A DNA stretch of 50,591 bases, taken from positions 1-50,591 of the forward strand of contig NZ_JAPJPG010000008.1 of NCBI RefSeq assembly GCF_030825785.1. Direction: 5' to 3'. Source of the stretch: Anaerococcus sp. (GTDB lineage: Bacteria > Bacillota > Clostridia > Tissierellales > Peptoniphilaceae). Positions 15,930 through 23,981 of this stretch are shown here, piece by piece (within the stretch, counting starts at the first letter, position 1; every line of letters starts with the position of its first letter). The notes under the pieces were generated by a model, which ran no database searches, was not told the DNA's origin, and saw nothing but the letters and a program-made list of their open reading frames with translations. The translations under genes and the position numbers were made by a program.

Positions 15930-15969
15930 CGCCTTGGTAAAAGAGATGATCTTAATCAAGGTGGTTTTT
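15930..15969 (+). terminator. Possible second terminator hairpin
   Basis: CGCCTTG pairs with CAAGGTG (one G-T pair) around a long loop and is followed by GTTTTT. It may back up the preceding terminator. The rest of the 388-base gap 15870-16257 is AT-rich and holds the operator-like site at 16040 and the next promoter. Confidence 0.45.
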
Positions 15970-16039
15970 CTTAAAACAAAATATCTTATTACTTATTTAT
16001 CTAAAGTCTGTCGGATGCCTAATAATGCATAAAACTAAG

Positions 16040-16051
16040 TGGTAGTATCCA
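16040..16051. promoter_or_regulatory. Degenerate operator-like site upstream of the ABC operon
   Basis: TGGTAGTATCCA matches TGGTAGTTACCA at 10 of 12 positions. It lies 189 bp upstream of the main ABC-operon operator, centre to centre. It could be an auxiliary site but may be chance. Confidence 0.45.
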
Positions 16052-16191
16052 TATATCAATTAAAGACCTTGTAAATGTTTTATTATTATTTTATATTTTA
16101 AATATTTAATTGTATAAAAATATTAAATATTTTTTATATAACTTAGTACAGCTTGATTATAACCCGTTTTATTCTGAAAGAAAAAAAGCTC

Positions 16192-16240
16192 TTGACAAAT
16201 TGCAAACCTTTGCTTATAATTTAGATAAAGGTAACTACCA
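16192..16240 (+). promoter_or_regulatory. Promoter and operator of the GNB import/phosphorylase operon
   Basis: TTGACA (16192-16197), 17 bases, TATAAT (16215-16220), then the operator AGGTAACTACCA (16229-16240), again 8 bases after the -10. AAGGAGG follows directly before the ATG at 16258. Confidence 0.92.
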
Positions 16241-16257
16241 TATTTAAGGAGGAAAAT

Positions 16258-17685
16258 ATGAAGAAGTTAAAAACAACTTTATTAGCAGCACTCGCAATTT
16301 TTGCATTTACAGCTTGTGGCGCTAAGGAAAACGACGGAGCAAACAAGGACGAAGCTGCTCCAGCTAATGAGCAGACAGAACAAAAAGACGACAGCAAAGA
16401 AGAAAAAGATGCTTCTGAAGATAGTTCTGACAAGAAGTTTGCTGGAAAAACCCTAACACTTGCAGGTCTTGACGGTGGTTATGGAACTGAAGGTTGGAAG
16501 AAAGTAATCGCAAACTTCGAAGAAATGACCGGAGCTAAGGTAGAAGCTAAGTTCGAAAAAAATATCCATGAAGTTATAAGGCCAGAAATCCAAGCAGGAA
16601 ACGCACCTGATGTAATCTATAACAACATCGGACAAGAATCAGGTCTTACTGAAACAATGATCAAAGAAAATATGTTGATGGATATCACAGATGTCCTAGA
16701 TATGACAGTTCCTGGAGAAGATAAGAAAGTTTCTGAAAAGATTTTACCTGGCTTTACAGACACAGCAGTAACAAATCCTTATGGAGACGGCAAAACTTAT
16801 CTTGCTCCACTCTTCTATTCACCAACAGGTCTTTGGTACAACAAGGCAATGTTTAAAGAAGGTGGCGGAAAATACGAACTTCCTAAGACAATGGATGAAT
16901 TTATTGCTCTTGGTGAAGAAGCTAAGAAAGACGGCATTTCCTTATTTACTTACCCAACAACGGGATATTTCGATACATTCTCATTTGCAATGTTCTATAG
17001 CATTGGCGGATCTGAATTATTCGACAAACTAGTAAACTATGACCCAGAAGCTTGGAAGAATGAAGCAACTCCATACTTTGAAACTGTCGGAAAGATCCTA
17101 AAATATCTAAATCCAAACACAGTTGCCCAAGCAAATAACGAATCATTCACACAAAACCAACTTCAAGTAATGAAAAACGAAAGCTTATTCATGCCTAATG
17201 GTACATGGATTGTTGAAGAAATGAAAGATGCTCAAGGAGTAGCTGATAACTTTGAATGGGGTCTAATGGCCTTACCTTCAATGAATGAAGGCAAAAGATA
17301 TGCTTACTCTTGGTTTGAACAAATCTTTATTACAGAATCTACTAAAGAAGCTGAACTTGCTAAGGAATTTATAGCTTACCTATACTCTGACGAAGCAAGC
17401 AAGGCCTTCTTAGAAAACGGCGGAGCTGTTCAACCAATTAACGGTATCAAAGATATGATTACTGATGAAAATCAAAAATTATTCTACTCAATCTATGAAG
17501 ATGATGTAACTGCAGCCTTAGGTGGTTGGGGACAAGCTCCTGCAGTTGAGGGAGTAGATATAACAAAAGAGTTATTCGATTCAGTAAACTCAGTTGCAAA
17601 TGGAGATAAATCTGTAGAAGACTGGCAAAATGACGTTGTCTCTGCAGCAGAAAAAATATCAGAAGCTGTAAAAGCTCAAAAATAG
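16258..17685 (+). CDS. Lipoprotein sugar-binding component of a galacto-N-biose-type ABC importer
   Basis: This 475-residue extracytoplasmic binding protein of the CUT1 (family 1) type has a lipoprotein signal peptide ending in FTAC with lipidated Cys20. A 35-residue Asp/Glu/Lys-rich linker comes next. The mature fold resembles GlcNAc/chitobiose-binding proteins, with GNAPDVIYNNIGQESGLTE and FYSPTGLWYNKAMF as recognisable segments. Together with GH112 downstream, galacto-N-biose (and perhaps lacto-N-biose) is the likely ligand, by analogy with bifidobacterial GltA. That ligand is inferred from context. It heads the operon behind the operator-controlled promoter. A hairpin terminator at 17696-17723 separates it from the permeases. 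Confidence 0.93.
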   Translation: MKKLKTTLLAALAIFAFTACGAKENDGANKDEAAPANEQTEQKDDSKEEKDASEDSSDKKFAGKTLTLAGLDGGYGTEGWKKVIANFEEMTGAKVEAKFEKNIHEVIRPEIQAGNAPDVIYNNIGQESGLTETMIKENMLMDITDVLDMTVPGEDKKVSEKILPGFTDTAVTNPYGDGKTYLAPLFYSPTGLWYNKAMFKEGGGKYELPKTMDEFIALGEEAKKDGISLFTYPTTGYFDTFSFAMFYSIGGSELFDKLVNYDPEAWKNEATPYFETVGKILKYLNPNTVAQANNESFTQNQLQVMKNESLFMPNGTWIVEEMKDAQGVADNFEWGLMALPSMNEGKRYAYSWFEQIFITESTKEAELAKEFIAYLYSDEASKAFLENGGAVQPINGIKDMITDENQKLFYSIYEDDVTAALGGWGQAPAVEGVDITKELFDSVNSVANGDKSVEDWQNDVVSAAEKISEAVKAQK

Positions 17686-17695
17686 TTAGAAATCA

Positions 17696-17723
17696 AGGGC
17701 GGGCTTTCCCGCCTTTCTTTTTA
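17696..17723 (+). terminator. Intra-operon attenuating terminator
   Basis: GCGGG / CCCGC arms around CTTT, extended by GG/CC-type pairs, are followed by TTTCTTTTT. It lies between the binding-protein gene and the permeases. This placement usually gives an excess of binding protein over permease through partial readthrough. Confidence 0.82.
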
Positions 17724-17735
17724 TAAGGAGTCAAT

Positions 17736-18626
17736 ATGAAAAACAGTAAAGAGAAGAAGAGATTTATTATAAGTGGACTTATGCCATCCTTGATACTTTA
17801 CACAATCTTTATGGTATATCCTGCTATAAGTGTCTTCTACGAGTCTCTTTTTAAGACCGGGGGCTTATCTGGTAAGAAAACTTTCGTAGGCCTAAATAAC
17901 TTTAAGTTACTGATTAATGATAATAATTTTATTAGATCTTTTCAAAACACTATATTTTTGATAGTTATAGTTACAATTGTCACTATGTTTCTTGCAATTA
18001 TATTCGCCTCAGTCTTATCTAGGGAAAAGCTTAAGGGTAGGAACTTCTTTAGGATTATTTTCTACATACCTAACATCTTATCCATAGCTGTTATTGCATC
18101 TATCTTTGCAGCAATCTACGGAATGGATCAAGGACTTGTTAATGGATTTTTGAGATTGTTTAATGAAAATCACACCAACATTCCCCTCCTTGGAGATAGG
18201 ATGTATGTAGTTTATTCCATCGCCTTTGCAATGATTTGGCAAGCGATAGGTTACTATATGGTAATGTACATGTCAACCATGAGTCAGATTCCTGAACATC
18301 TTTATGAAGCTGCGAACCTTGACGGAGCCGGAAGAGTTAGGCAATTTTTTGATATCACCCTACCTCTTACTTGGGAAACAATAAGGACAACCCTAACCTT
18401 TTATGTAATTTCTAATATAAACATAGCCTTTCAGATCATAAAGGCCCTAACTGGTGGAGGTCCTGACGGGGCAAGTCTAACCCTTCTTAACTACCAATAC
18501 GAACAAGCTTACACCAATTCATCTTTTGGATATGGTCTTGCTATAGGTGTTGTAGTTTTCCTTTTCTCTTTTATCTTATCAGCTATTATCCATAAGCTAA
18601 GCAAAAGAGATATTTTACAATACTAG
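17736..18626 (+). CDS. Sugar ABC transporter permease (MalF-type)
   Basis: The 296-residue protein has six main transmembrane helices. The EAA loop that docks on the ATPase is EAANLDGAGRVRQFFDITLP. It starts 9 residues of basic sequence into the cytoplasm (MKNSKEKKRF). TAAGGAG precedes the ATG, 12 bases after the attenuator's T run. It pairs with the MalG-type gene 9 bases downstream to form the heterodimeric channel of the importer. In Bifidobacterium the equivalent is GltB. Confidence 0.93.
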   Translation: MKNSKEKKRFIISGLMPSLILYTIFMVYPAISVFYESLFKTGGLSGKKTFVGLNNFKLLINDNNFIRSFQNTIFLIVIVTIVTMFLAIIFASVLSREKLKGRNFFRIIFYIPNILSIAVIASIFAAIYGMDQGLVNGFLRLFNENHTNIPLLGDRMYVVYSIAFAMIWQAIGYYMVMYMSTMSQIPEHLYEAANLDGAGRVRQFFDITLPLTWETIRTTLTFYVISNINIAFQIIKALTGGGPDGASLTLLNYQYEQAYTNSSFGYGLAIGVVVFLFSFILSAIIHKLSKRDILQY

Positions 18627-18635
18627 GAGAAGATA

Positions 18636-19490
18636 ATGAAGAAAAAAGTAAATATTTTTAATATTTTTATATACCTATGTCTTGCTATATTCGCCTTGTC
18701 TATAATTATCCCAGTAGCTTGGGTTTTTATGGCATCTATTAAGACTAATCCAGAGTTTTATGGCAACCCTTGGGCTCTCCCTCTTGGATTCTATCTTGAT
18801 AACTTCAAGGATGCTTGGTCTGCTGCGAACATGGGCGATTATTTTATAAATTCCTTAGTAGTTACAGCCACAGCCCTAGTTATCCTTTTGATAATATCTC
18901 TTCCTTTTTCCTATATCCTAGCTAGAATGAACTTTAAGGGAAAAAAGTTTGTAAACTCTTATGTAAAAGCAGGACTTTTCATAAACCTATCTTATATAGT
19001 TATCCCTATATTCCTTATGGTAAGAAATGCTTCCAAATTACTTCCAACAAGCTTGTTAAACAATAGATTCGTCCTAGCCTTAATCTACGCTTCGACCGCT
19101 GTTCCTTTTACAGTTTACTTGTTGACTAACTTCTTTTCTGCAATCAGTAAATCCTATGAAGAAGCAGCCTACATCGATGGAGCAGGATACTTTAGGACAA
19201 TGATTGATATAATGATTCCTATGGCAAAACCTGCAGTAATTACAGTTATCTTATTCAACTTCCTAAGTTTCTGGAATGAATATATCTTAGCTTTAACCCT
19301 AATGACAGATCCAGAAAAAAGAACCCTTCCAGTAGGCCTAATCAATCTACAACAGGCTGCAAGAGGAGCGGCAAATTACGGAAGACTCTATGCAGGACTT
19401 GTAATCGTTATGATACCAACACTTATTATTTATATACTAGTACAAAAACAACTCACCGAAGGAATGATGGTAGGAGGAGATAAAGGATGA
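18636..19490 (+). CDS. Sugar ABC transporter permease (MalG-type)
   Basis: The 284-residue partner permease has six transmembrane helices and the EAA loop EEAAYIDGAGYFRTMIDIMI followed by PMAKPA. The N-terminal helix (about 11-31) is followed by the usual periplasm-side loop FYGNPWALPLGFYLDNFKDA. The last four bases overlap the GH112 start (ATGA), indicating translational coupling between import and phosphorolysis. Equivalent to GltC of the bifidobacterial GNB/LNB system. Confidence 0.93.
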   Translation: MKKKVNIFNIFIYLCLAIFALSIIIPVAWVFMASIKTNPEFYGNPWALPLGFYLDNFKDAWSAANMGDYFINSLVVTATALVILLIISLPFSYILARMNFKGKKFVNSYVKAGLFINLSYIVIPIFLMVRNASKLLPTSLLNNRFVLALIYASTAVPFTVYLLTNFFSAISKSYEEAAYIDGAGYFRTMIDIMIPMAKPAVITVILFNFLSFWNEYILALTLMTDPEKRTLPVGLINLQQAARGAANYGRLYAGLVIVMIPTLIIYILVQKQLTEGMMVGGDKG

Positions 19491-21646
19491 TTGATAAAAA
19501 AAGAGGAAGATTGACCCTTCCAAGCGAAGCTAACTTTTATGATGAAACTATTGAAATGCTAGAAAAACTAGGAGCAGATGCCATAAGAGATTCTGATGGA
19601 ACTTATCTTCCAGAAGATATCAAAGACATAGAAGGAGTTGATATATACACAAACTTCTTTCCAAGCAGAGGCCACAATGACTTTGCAGAGACTGTTCCTT
19701 TCGAAAGATCAAGATATTTCTTGATAAGCGATTTTATTACAGCTACCGAAGATACAACTGAAATTTCTTTCTTAAAAGGCTACTATCCAGAACAAATCAT
19801 AGCAGACTACGATTATGAGCCTAAAGACTGGTGGGAAGTCTACGACAGAACCCTAGGCGAAGTCGTAAGTCGCGATGATTGGGAGATTAATAAAGAGAAA
19901 AATATCGTAACTGTAAAGACCACTCCTTACCATGTCTATACAGTAAACTTTTTAGCCTATGGTATTTGGGATCCAGTGCAGATGTATAACCACATCACCA
20001 ACGATTGGGGCGATGAGGTAGCCCACCATATTCCTTTCGATGTAAGATATGAGAAATCGAGCAAGTTTGTTGAAGAAAATCTAGAAAAATGGCTAAAAGA
20101 GAACCCTAAGACAGATGTAGTAAGATTTACTACCTTCTTCTATCAATTCTCTCTTATATTTAATGAAGATGCCAAGGAAAAATATGTAGACTGGTTTGGC
20201 TACTCAAATAGTGTTTCGCCAGAAGCTATACTAGAGTTTGAAAAAGAATACGGTTATAGGCTTACAAGCGAAGACTTCATAGACCAAGGCTTCTACAACA
20301 GCAATTACAGAATCCCTAGCAAGAGATACTTAGACTACATCGACTTCCAACAAAAATACGTATCTGCTAAGGCCAAAAGACTAGTCGATCTAGTCCACAA
20401 ATACAATAAAAAAGCGATTATGTTTTTGGGTGACCATTGGATTGGAACAGAACCTTACGGTAAGTATTTCAAAAACATAGGACTTGACGGAGTAGTAGGA
20501 TCTGTAGGAGATGGAGCAACTCTTAGAATAATTTCTGATATAGATGTCCCAATGACAGAAGGAAGATTCCTCCCTTATTTCTTCCCTGATGAATTCTACG
20601 AAGGAAACGACCCATCAATAGAGGCTAAGGACAATTGGGTTAAGGCAAGGAGAGCCTTACTAAGATCTCCCATAGATAGGATTGGATACGGTGGCTACCT
20701 ATCCCTCGCCTACAAGTTCCCAAAATTTATAGACTACATTACAAAAGTAGCTGATGAATTTAGAGAAATCCACGATATTTCTACCAAGGCTACAGCATAC
20801 AAATCATGTAAGGTCGCAATCCTTAACTCTTGGGGAAAAATTAGAACTTGGGGAGCCTATGTAGTAGCCCACGGCAAATGGTTCAAGCTAGGCTACTCCT
20901 ACAGCGGTATGATTGAAGCTCTTTCTGGAATGGATATGGATGTTACTTTCATAAACTTCGATGATGTTAAGGCTGGAATTGATGAGGATATAGATGTAAT
21001 TATCAATGCAGGAGATTCCTACACAGCATTTTCTGGTGGAGATAGCTTCCTAGATCCTGAAGTTCTTACAAATCTTAGAAAGTTCGTCTACGAAGGCGGA
21101 GGCTTTATAGGAATTGGAGATCCAACAGCCTACCAACACCAGGGAAGGTTCTTCCAACTCGCAGATGTTATGGGAGTTGATGTAGAAAAAGGATTTTCTC
21201 AAGGATATGATAGATACTTCACCAACGAAATAGAAGATCACTTCATAACCAAGGACCTAAAAGACTATGTCTATGGCGAAGAAAGACCTAATGTCTATGC
21301 CATATCAGAAAAAACTCAAATACTAAAATATGCTAACAATGAAGTTCAAATGGCTGCAAATGATTACGGAAAAGGCAGGAGCTTCTATGCTATGGGACTT
21401 GCCTACAGCCTAGAAAATACTAGACTTCTAAAAAGAGCTATCCACTATGTAGCCCACAAAGAAGATGACTTAAAAAAATATTTCGCCAAAGACTTAAGAC
21501 TAGAAGTAGCGGCCTATCCTGACCTTAACAAATATTGTGTCATAAACAACTCAACCGATGATGTCAAATCTATAGTTTATGACGGCAAAGGAAATAGTCA
21601 TGAAGTAGAAATCGAAGCCGGCGACTTGATTTGGTTTGAGGAATAA
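19487..21646 (+). CDS. GH112 1,3-beta-galactosyl-N-acetylhexosamine phosphorylase
   Basis: The enzyme splits galacto-N-biose (Gal-beta1,3-GalNAc) and/or lacto-N-biose with phosphate into alpha-galactose-1-phosphate and the N-acetylhexosamine, in the cytoplasm. The 719 residues resemble the Bifidobacterium longum enzyme over the full length. Matching segments include GRLTLPSEANF, FLAYGIWDPVQMYNHITNDW, VVRFTTFFYQF, the FLGDHWIGTEPY segment with Asp316 at the position of the known catalytic acid (Asp313), EGRFLPYFFPDEFYEGNDPS and RSPIDRIGYGGYLSLA. No signal peptide is present, consistent with an intracellular enzyme fed by the ABC importer. With GH101 in the regulon, GNB is the likelier substrate; preference for GNB over LNB cannot be read safely here. 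Confidence 0.96.
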   Translation: MIDKKRGRLTLPSEANFYDETIEMLEKLGADAIRDSDGTYLPEDIKDIEGVDIYTNFFPSRGHNDFAETVPFERSRYFLISDFITATEDTTEISFLKGYYPEQIIADYDYEPKDWWEVYDRTLGEVVSRDDWEINKEKNIVTVKTTPYHVYTVNFLAYGIWDPVQMYNHITNDWGDEVAHHIPFDVRYEKSSKFVEENLEKWLKENPKTDVVRFTTFFYQFSLIFNEDAKEKYVDWFGYSNSVSPEAILEFEKEYGYRLTSEDFIDQGFYNSNYRIPSKRYLDYIDFQQKYVSAKAKRLVDLVHKYNKKAIMFLGDHWIGTEPYGKYFKNIGLDGVVGSVGDGATLRIISDIDVPMTEGRFLPYFFPDEFYEGNDPSIEAKDNWVKARRALLRSPIDRIGYGGYLSLAYKFPKFIDYITKVADEFREIHDISTKATAYKSCKVAILNSWGKIRTWGAYVVAHGKWFKLGYSYSGMIEALSGMDMDVTFINFDDVKAGIDEDIDVIINAGDSYTAFSGGDSFLDPEVLTNLRKFVYEGGGFIGIGDPTAYQHQGRFFQLADVMGVDVEKGFSQGYDRYFTNEIEDHFITKDLKDYVYGEERPNVYAISEKTQILKYANNEVQMAANDYGKGRSFYAMGLAYSLENTRLLKRAIHYVAHKEDDLKKYFAKDLRLEVAAYPDLNKYCVINNSTDDVKSIVYDGKGNSHEVEIEAGDLIWFEE

Positions 21647-21648
21647 TT

Positions 21649-21828
21649 ATGGATTATTATAAAAAGAGAAAAATAGACAATCTAATACTTTTAATATTGT
21701 TTGTAGTAGGTGTTGTTTTACAATTTCTAGGACATAGAAAAGCAGGATATGGACCACTTCTTATTCAATTCCTATCCCTTGCCATTTTGCTTTTAGTTTT
21801 ATACCTATACAACAGAAGACACGCTTAG
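21649..21828 (+). CDS. 59-aa two-helix membrane protein inside the GNB operon
   Basis: An open frame begins 2 bases after the GH112 stop codon and encodes MDYYKKRKIDNLILLILF..., two hydrophobic helices (about residues 11-25 and 35-53) joined by GHRKAGYGP and ending in YNRRHA. By the positive-inside rule both ends are cytoplasmic. The tight fit (2 bases after GH112, 9 bases before the ATPase gene) and codon use like its neighbours argue for a real gene, although the ribosome site is weak (GAGGAAT) and coupling is probably needed. Its role is unknown. It could be a small accessory of the importer or link the ATPase or phosphorylase to the membrane. Confidence 0.75.
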   Translation: MDYYKKRKIDNLILLILFVVGVVLQFLGHRKAGYGPLLIQFLSLAILLLVLYLYNRRHA

Positions 21829-21837
21829 GAGGCTTGT

Positions 21838-22938
21838 ATGGCAGGATTAAAATTCGACCATATTTATAAAATATATGATAACAAATTTACCGCAGTAAAA
21901 GATTTTAACTTAGAGATAAAAGATGAGGAGTTTGTGGTCTTCGTAGGCCCATCAGGCTGCGGTAAGTCCACAACTTTAAGAATGGTAGCAGGACTTGAAG
22001 AAATATCCAAAGGCGAGCTTTATATCGGAGATAAACTAGTAAACAATGTTGAACCAAAGGATAGAGATATAGCCATGGTATTTCAAAACTATGCCCTCTA
22101 CCCTCAAATGACAGTCAAAGAAAATATGAGCTATGCCTTAAGGATTGCAAAAGTTCCAAAAGTTGAAATCGATAAGAAGGTAAAGGCTGCAGCAGAAGTC
22201 CTAGGTCTTGAAAACTACCTAGATAGAAAGCCTCAGGCCTTATCTGGTGGTCAAAGACAAAGAGTTGCCCTAGGTCGTGCCATAGTAAGAGACCCACAAG
22301 TTTTCCTAATGGATGAGCCCTTAAGTAACTTGGATGCCAAATTGAGAGTCCAAACAAGAGCAGAAATCTCAAAACTTCACGAACAATTAGACACGACCTT
22401 CATCTACGTAACTCACGATCAGACAGAGGCTATGACTATGGCCGATAGAATTGTAATTATGGAAGATGGGATAATCAAGCAAGTTGACAGTCCAGTCAAT
22501 GTTTACTCCAAACCTGAAAACTTGTTTGTGGCAACTTTCATAGGATCTCCACAAATGAATCTAATTAATGGTAAAGTAATAGTAGAAGATAATAATTACT
22601 ATATGGTAAATGATAAAATCAAATTCCATATTTTAAAGAATAAGGGAGATCAAATAAAATCAAGAGGATACTTGAACAAGGACTTAGTTTTAGGAATAAG
22701 ACCTGAGCATATATACAGCGATTTCAGAAAGACCGAATCTTCTATAGTTGGCCTAGTTACATTTATCGAGCTACTTGGTGCCCAACAATACGCCTATCTA
22801 GACGTAGCTGGCGAGAATATTAACGCTGTTTTAAGCATGGATGATAATTTGAGCAAAAATCAAAAAATTAAACTATACCTAGACGAAGAAAAAATGCACT
22901 TTTTCGACAAGGACTCCCAAGAAAACATTCTTCTATGA
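21838..22938 (+). CDS. MsmX/UgpC-type sugar ABC transporter ATPase
   Basis: The 366-residue CUT1 ATPase energises the importer from the cytoplasm. Walker A is GPSGCGKST (residues 37-45), then FQNYALYPQMTV (Q-loop), LSGGQRQRVALGRA (signature), FLMDEPLSNLD (Walker B) and YVTHDQTEA (switch His). The C-terminal ~120 residues form the regulatory OB-type domain (LGIRPEHIYSDF). Having its own ATPase in the operon differs from the bifidobacterial GNB cluster, which borrows a shared one. GGAGG lies before the ATG. galE follows at once, with its ribosome site overlapping this stop codon. Confidence 0.96.
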   Translation: MAGLKFDHIYKIYDNKFTAVKDFNLEIKDEEFVVFVGPSGCGKSTTLRMVAGLEEISKGELYIGDKLVNNVEPKDRDIAMVFQNYALYPQMTVKENMSYALRIAKVPKVEIDKKVKAAAEVLGLENYLDRKPQALSGGQRQRVALGRAIVRDPQVFLMDEPLSNLDAKLRVQTRAEISKLHEQLDTTFIYVTHDQTEAMTMADRIVIMEDGIIKQVDSPVNVYSKPENLFVATFIGSPQMNLINGKVIVEDNNYYMVNDKIKFHILKNKGDQIKSRGYLNKDLVLGIRPEHIYSDFRKTESSIVGLVTFIELLGAQQYAYLDVAGENINAVLSMDDNLSKNQKIKLYLDEEKMHFFDKDSQENILL

Positions 22939-22949
22939 GAGGAGATTTC

Positions 22950-23981
22950 ATGAAAAACGTACTAATAACGGGAGGGGCTGGATATATTGGCTCTCACATT
23001 GCTGTAGAACTTTTAGATAAGGGCTACAAGGTAAGCCTATACGATAACTTATCCAACTCTTCTAAACTTGCAGTAAAAAGAGTCGCAGAAATTACAGGCA
23101 AAAGTCCCAATTTCTACGAAGCTGATATTCTAGATAAGAAAAGCCTAAAGGAAGTTTTTGTAAAAGATAAAATAAACGTAGTAATCCACTGCGCAGCCCT
23201 TAAAGCTGTGGGAGAATCAGTCAAAAAACCACTAGAATACTATCACAACAACATCACCGGAACCCTAACACTCCTTGAAGTTATGAGAGATGTAAACTGC
23301 AAAAACATAATATTTTCTTCATCAGCAACTGTATACGGAGATCCTGAAAGTGTGCCTATCACAGAAGACTTCCCAAAGGGTGAATGTACCAACCCTTACG
23401 GCTGGTCTAAGTCTATGATGGAGCAAATTATGACAGACCTTCACACAGCAGATCCTGAATGGAAGGTAGTTCTTTTAAGATACTTTAACCCAATCGGAGC
23501 CCACAAGTCTGGAAAAATTGGCGAAGACCCAAAGGGAATCCCAAACAACCTCCTTCCTTATATTTCACAAGTGGCTATAGGAAAGCTAGATCACTTATCA
23601 ATTTTCGGTGATGACTACGATACCCATGACGGAACTGGAGTAAGAGACTATATCCACGTGGTAGACCTTGCCAAAGGCCACGTCCTAGCGGTAGATAAGA
23701 TTGATGAGCTTAACGGGGTCGAGATAATAAATCTTGCTACTGGAAGGGGATACTCAGTCCTCGATGTGGTAAAGGCCTTCGAGAAGGCTAGCGGGAAAGA
23801 TGTCCCTTACGAAATAGCACCTAGACGTGAAGGCGACATAGCCAAATGCTTTGCAGATGCAAAAAAGGCCAGAGAAGTCCTAGGCTGGGTCGCAGAAAAC
23901 GGAATAGAAGAAATGTGCGAAGACTCATGGAGATGGCAATCACAAAACCCAAACGGATATGAACAAGGAGATGGAAAATGA
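22950..23981 (+). CDS. galE: UDP-glucose 4-epimerase with Cys gatekeeper (probably also UDP-GlcNAc/GalNAc)
   Basis: GalE interconverts UDP-galactose and UDP-glucose using bound NAD+. I choose the ATG at 22950 (MKNVLITGG), which has GAGAGGAG 5-8 bases upstream, over one at 22935. The 343 residues contain the NAD motif GGAGYIGS (8-15) and the catalytic FSSSATVYG and PYGWSK with Tyr150 and Lys154. In the C-terminal sugar pocket the segment REGDIAKCFADAKKA aligns with the E. coli stretch holding Tyr299, and the residue here is Cys300. In characterised epimerases a small residue at this position (Cys in the human enzyme) permits the N-acetylated UDP-hexosamines. Dual specificity is thus predicted. 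Confidence 0.96.
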   Translation: MKNVLITGGAGYIGSHIAVELLDKGYKVSLYDNLSNSSKLAVKRVAEITGKSPNFYEADILDKKSLKEVFVKDKINVVIHCAALKAVGESVKKPLEYYHNNITGTLTLLEVMRDVNCKNIIFSSSATVYGDPESVPITEDFPKGECTNPYGWSKSMMEQIMTDLHTADPEWKVVLLRYFNPIGAHKSGKIGEDPKGIPNNLLPYISQVAIGKLDHLSIFGDDYDTHDGTGVRDYIHVVDLAKGHVLAVDKIDELNGVEIINLATGRGYSVLDVVKAFEKASGKDVPYEIAPRREGDIAKCFADAKKAREVLGWVAENGIEEMCEDSWRWQSQNPNGYEQGDGK

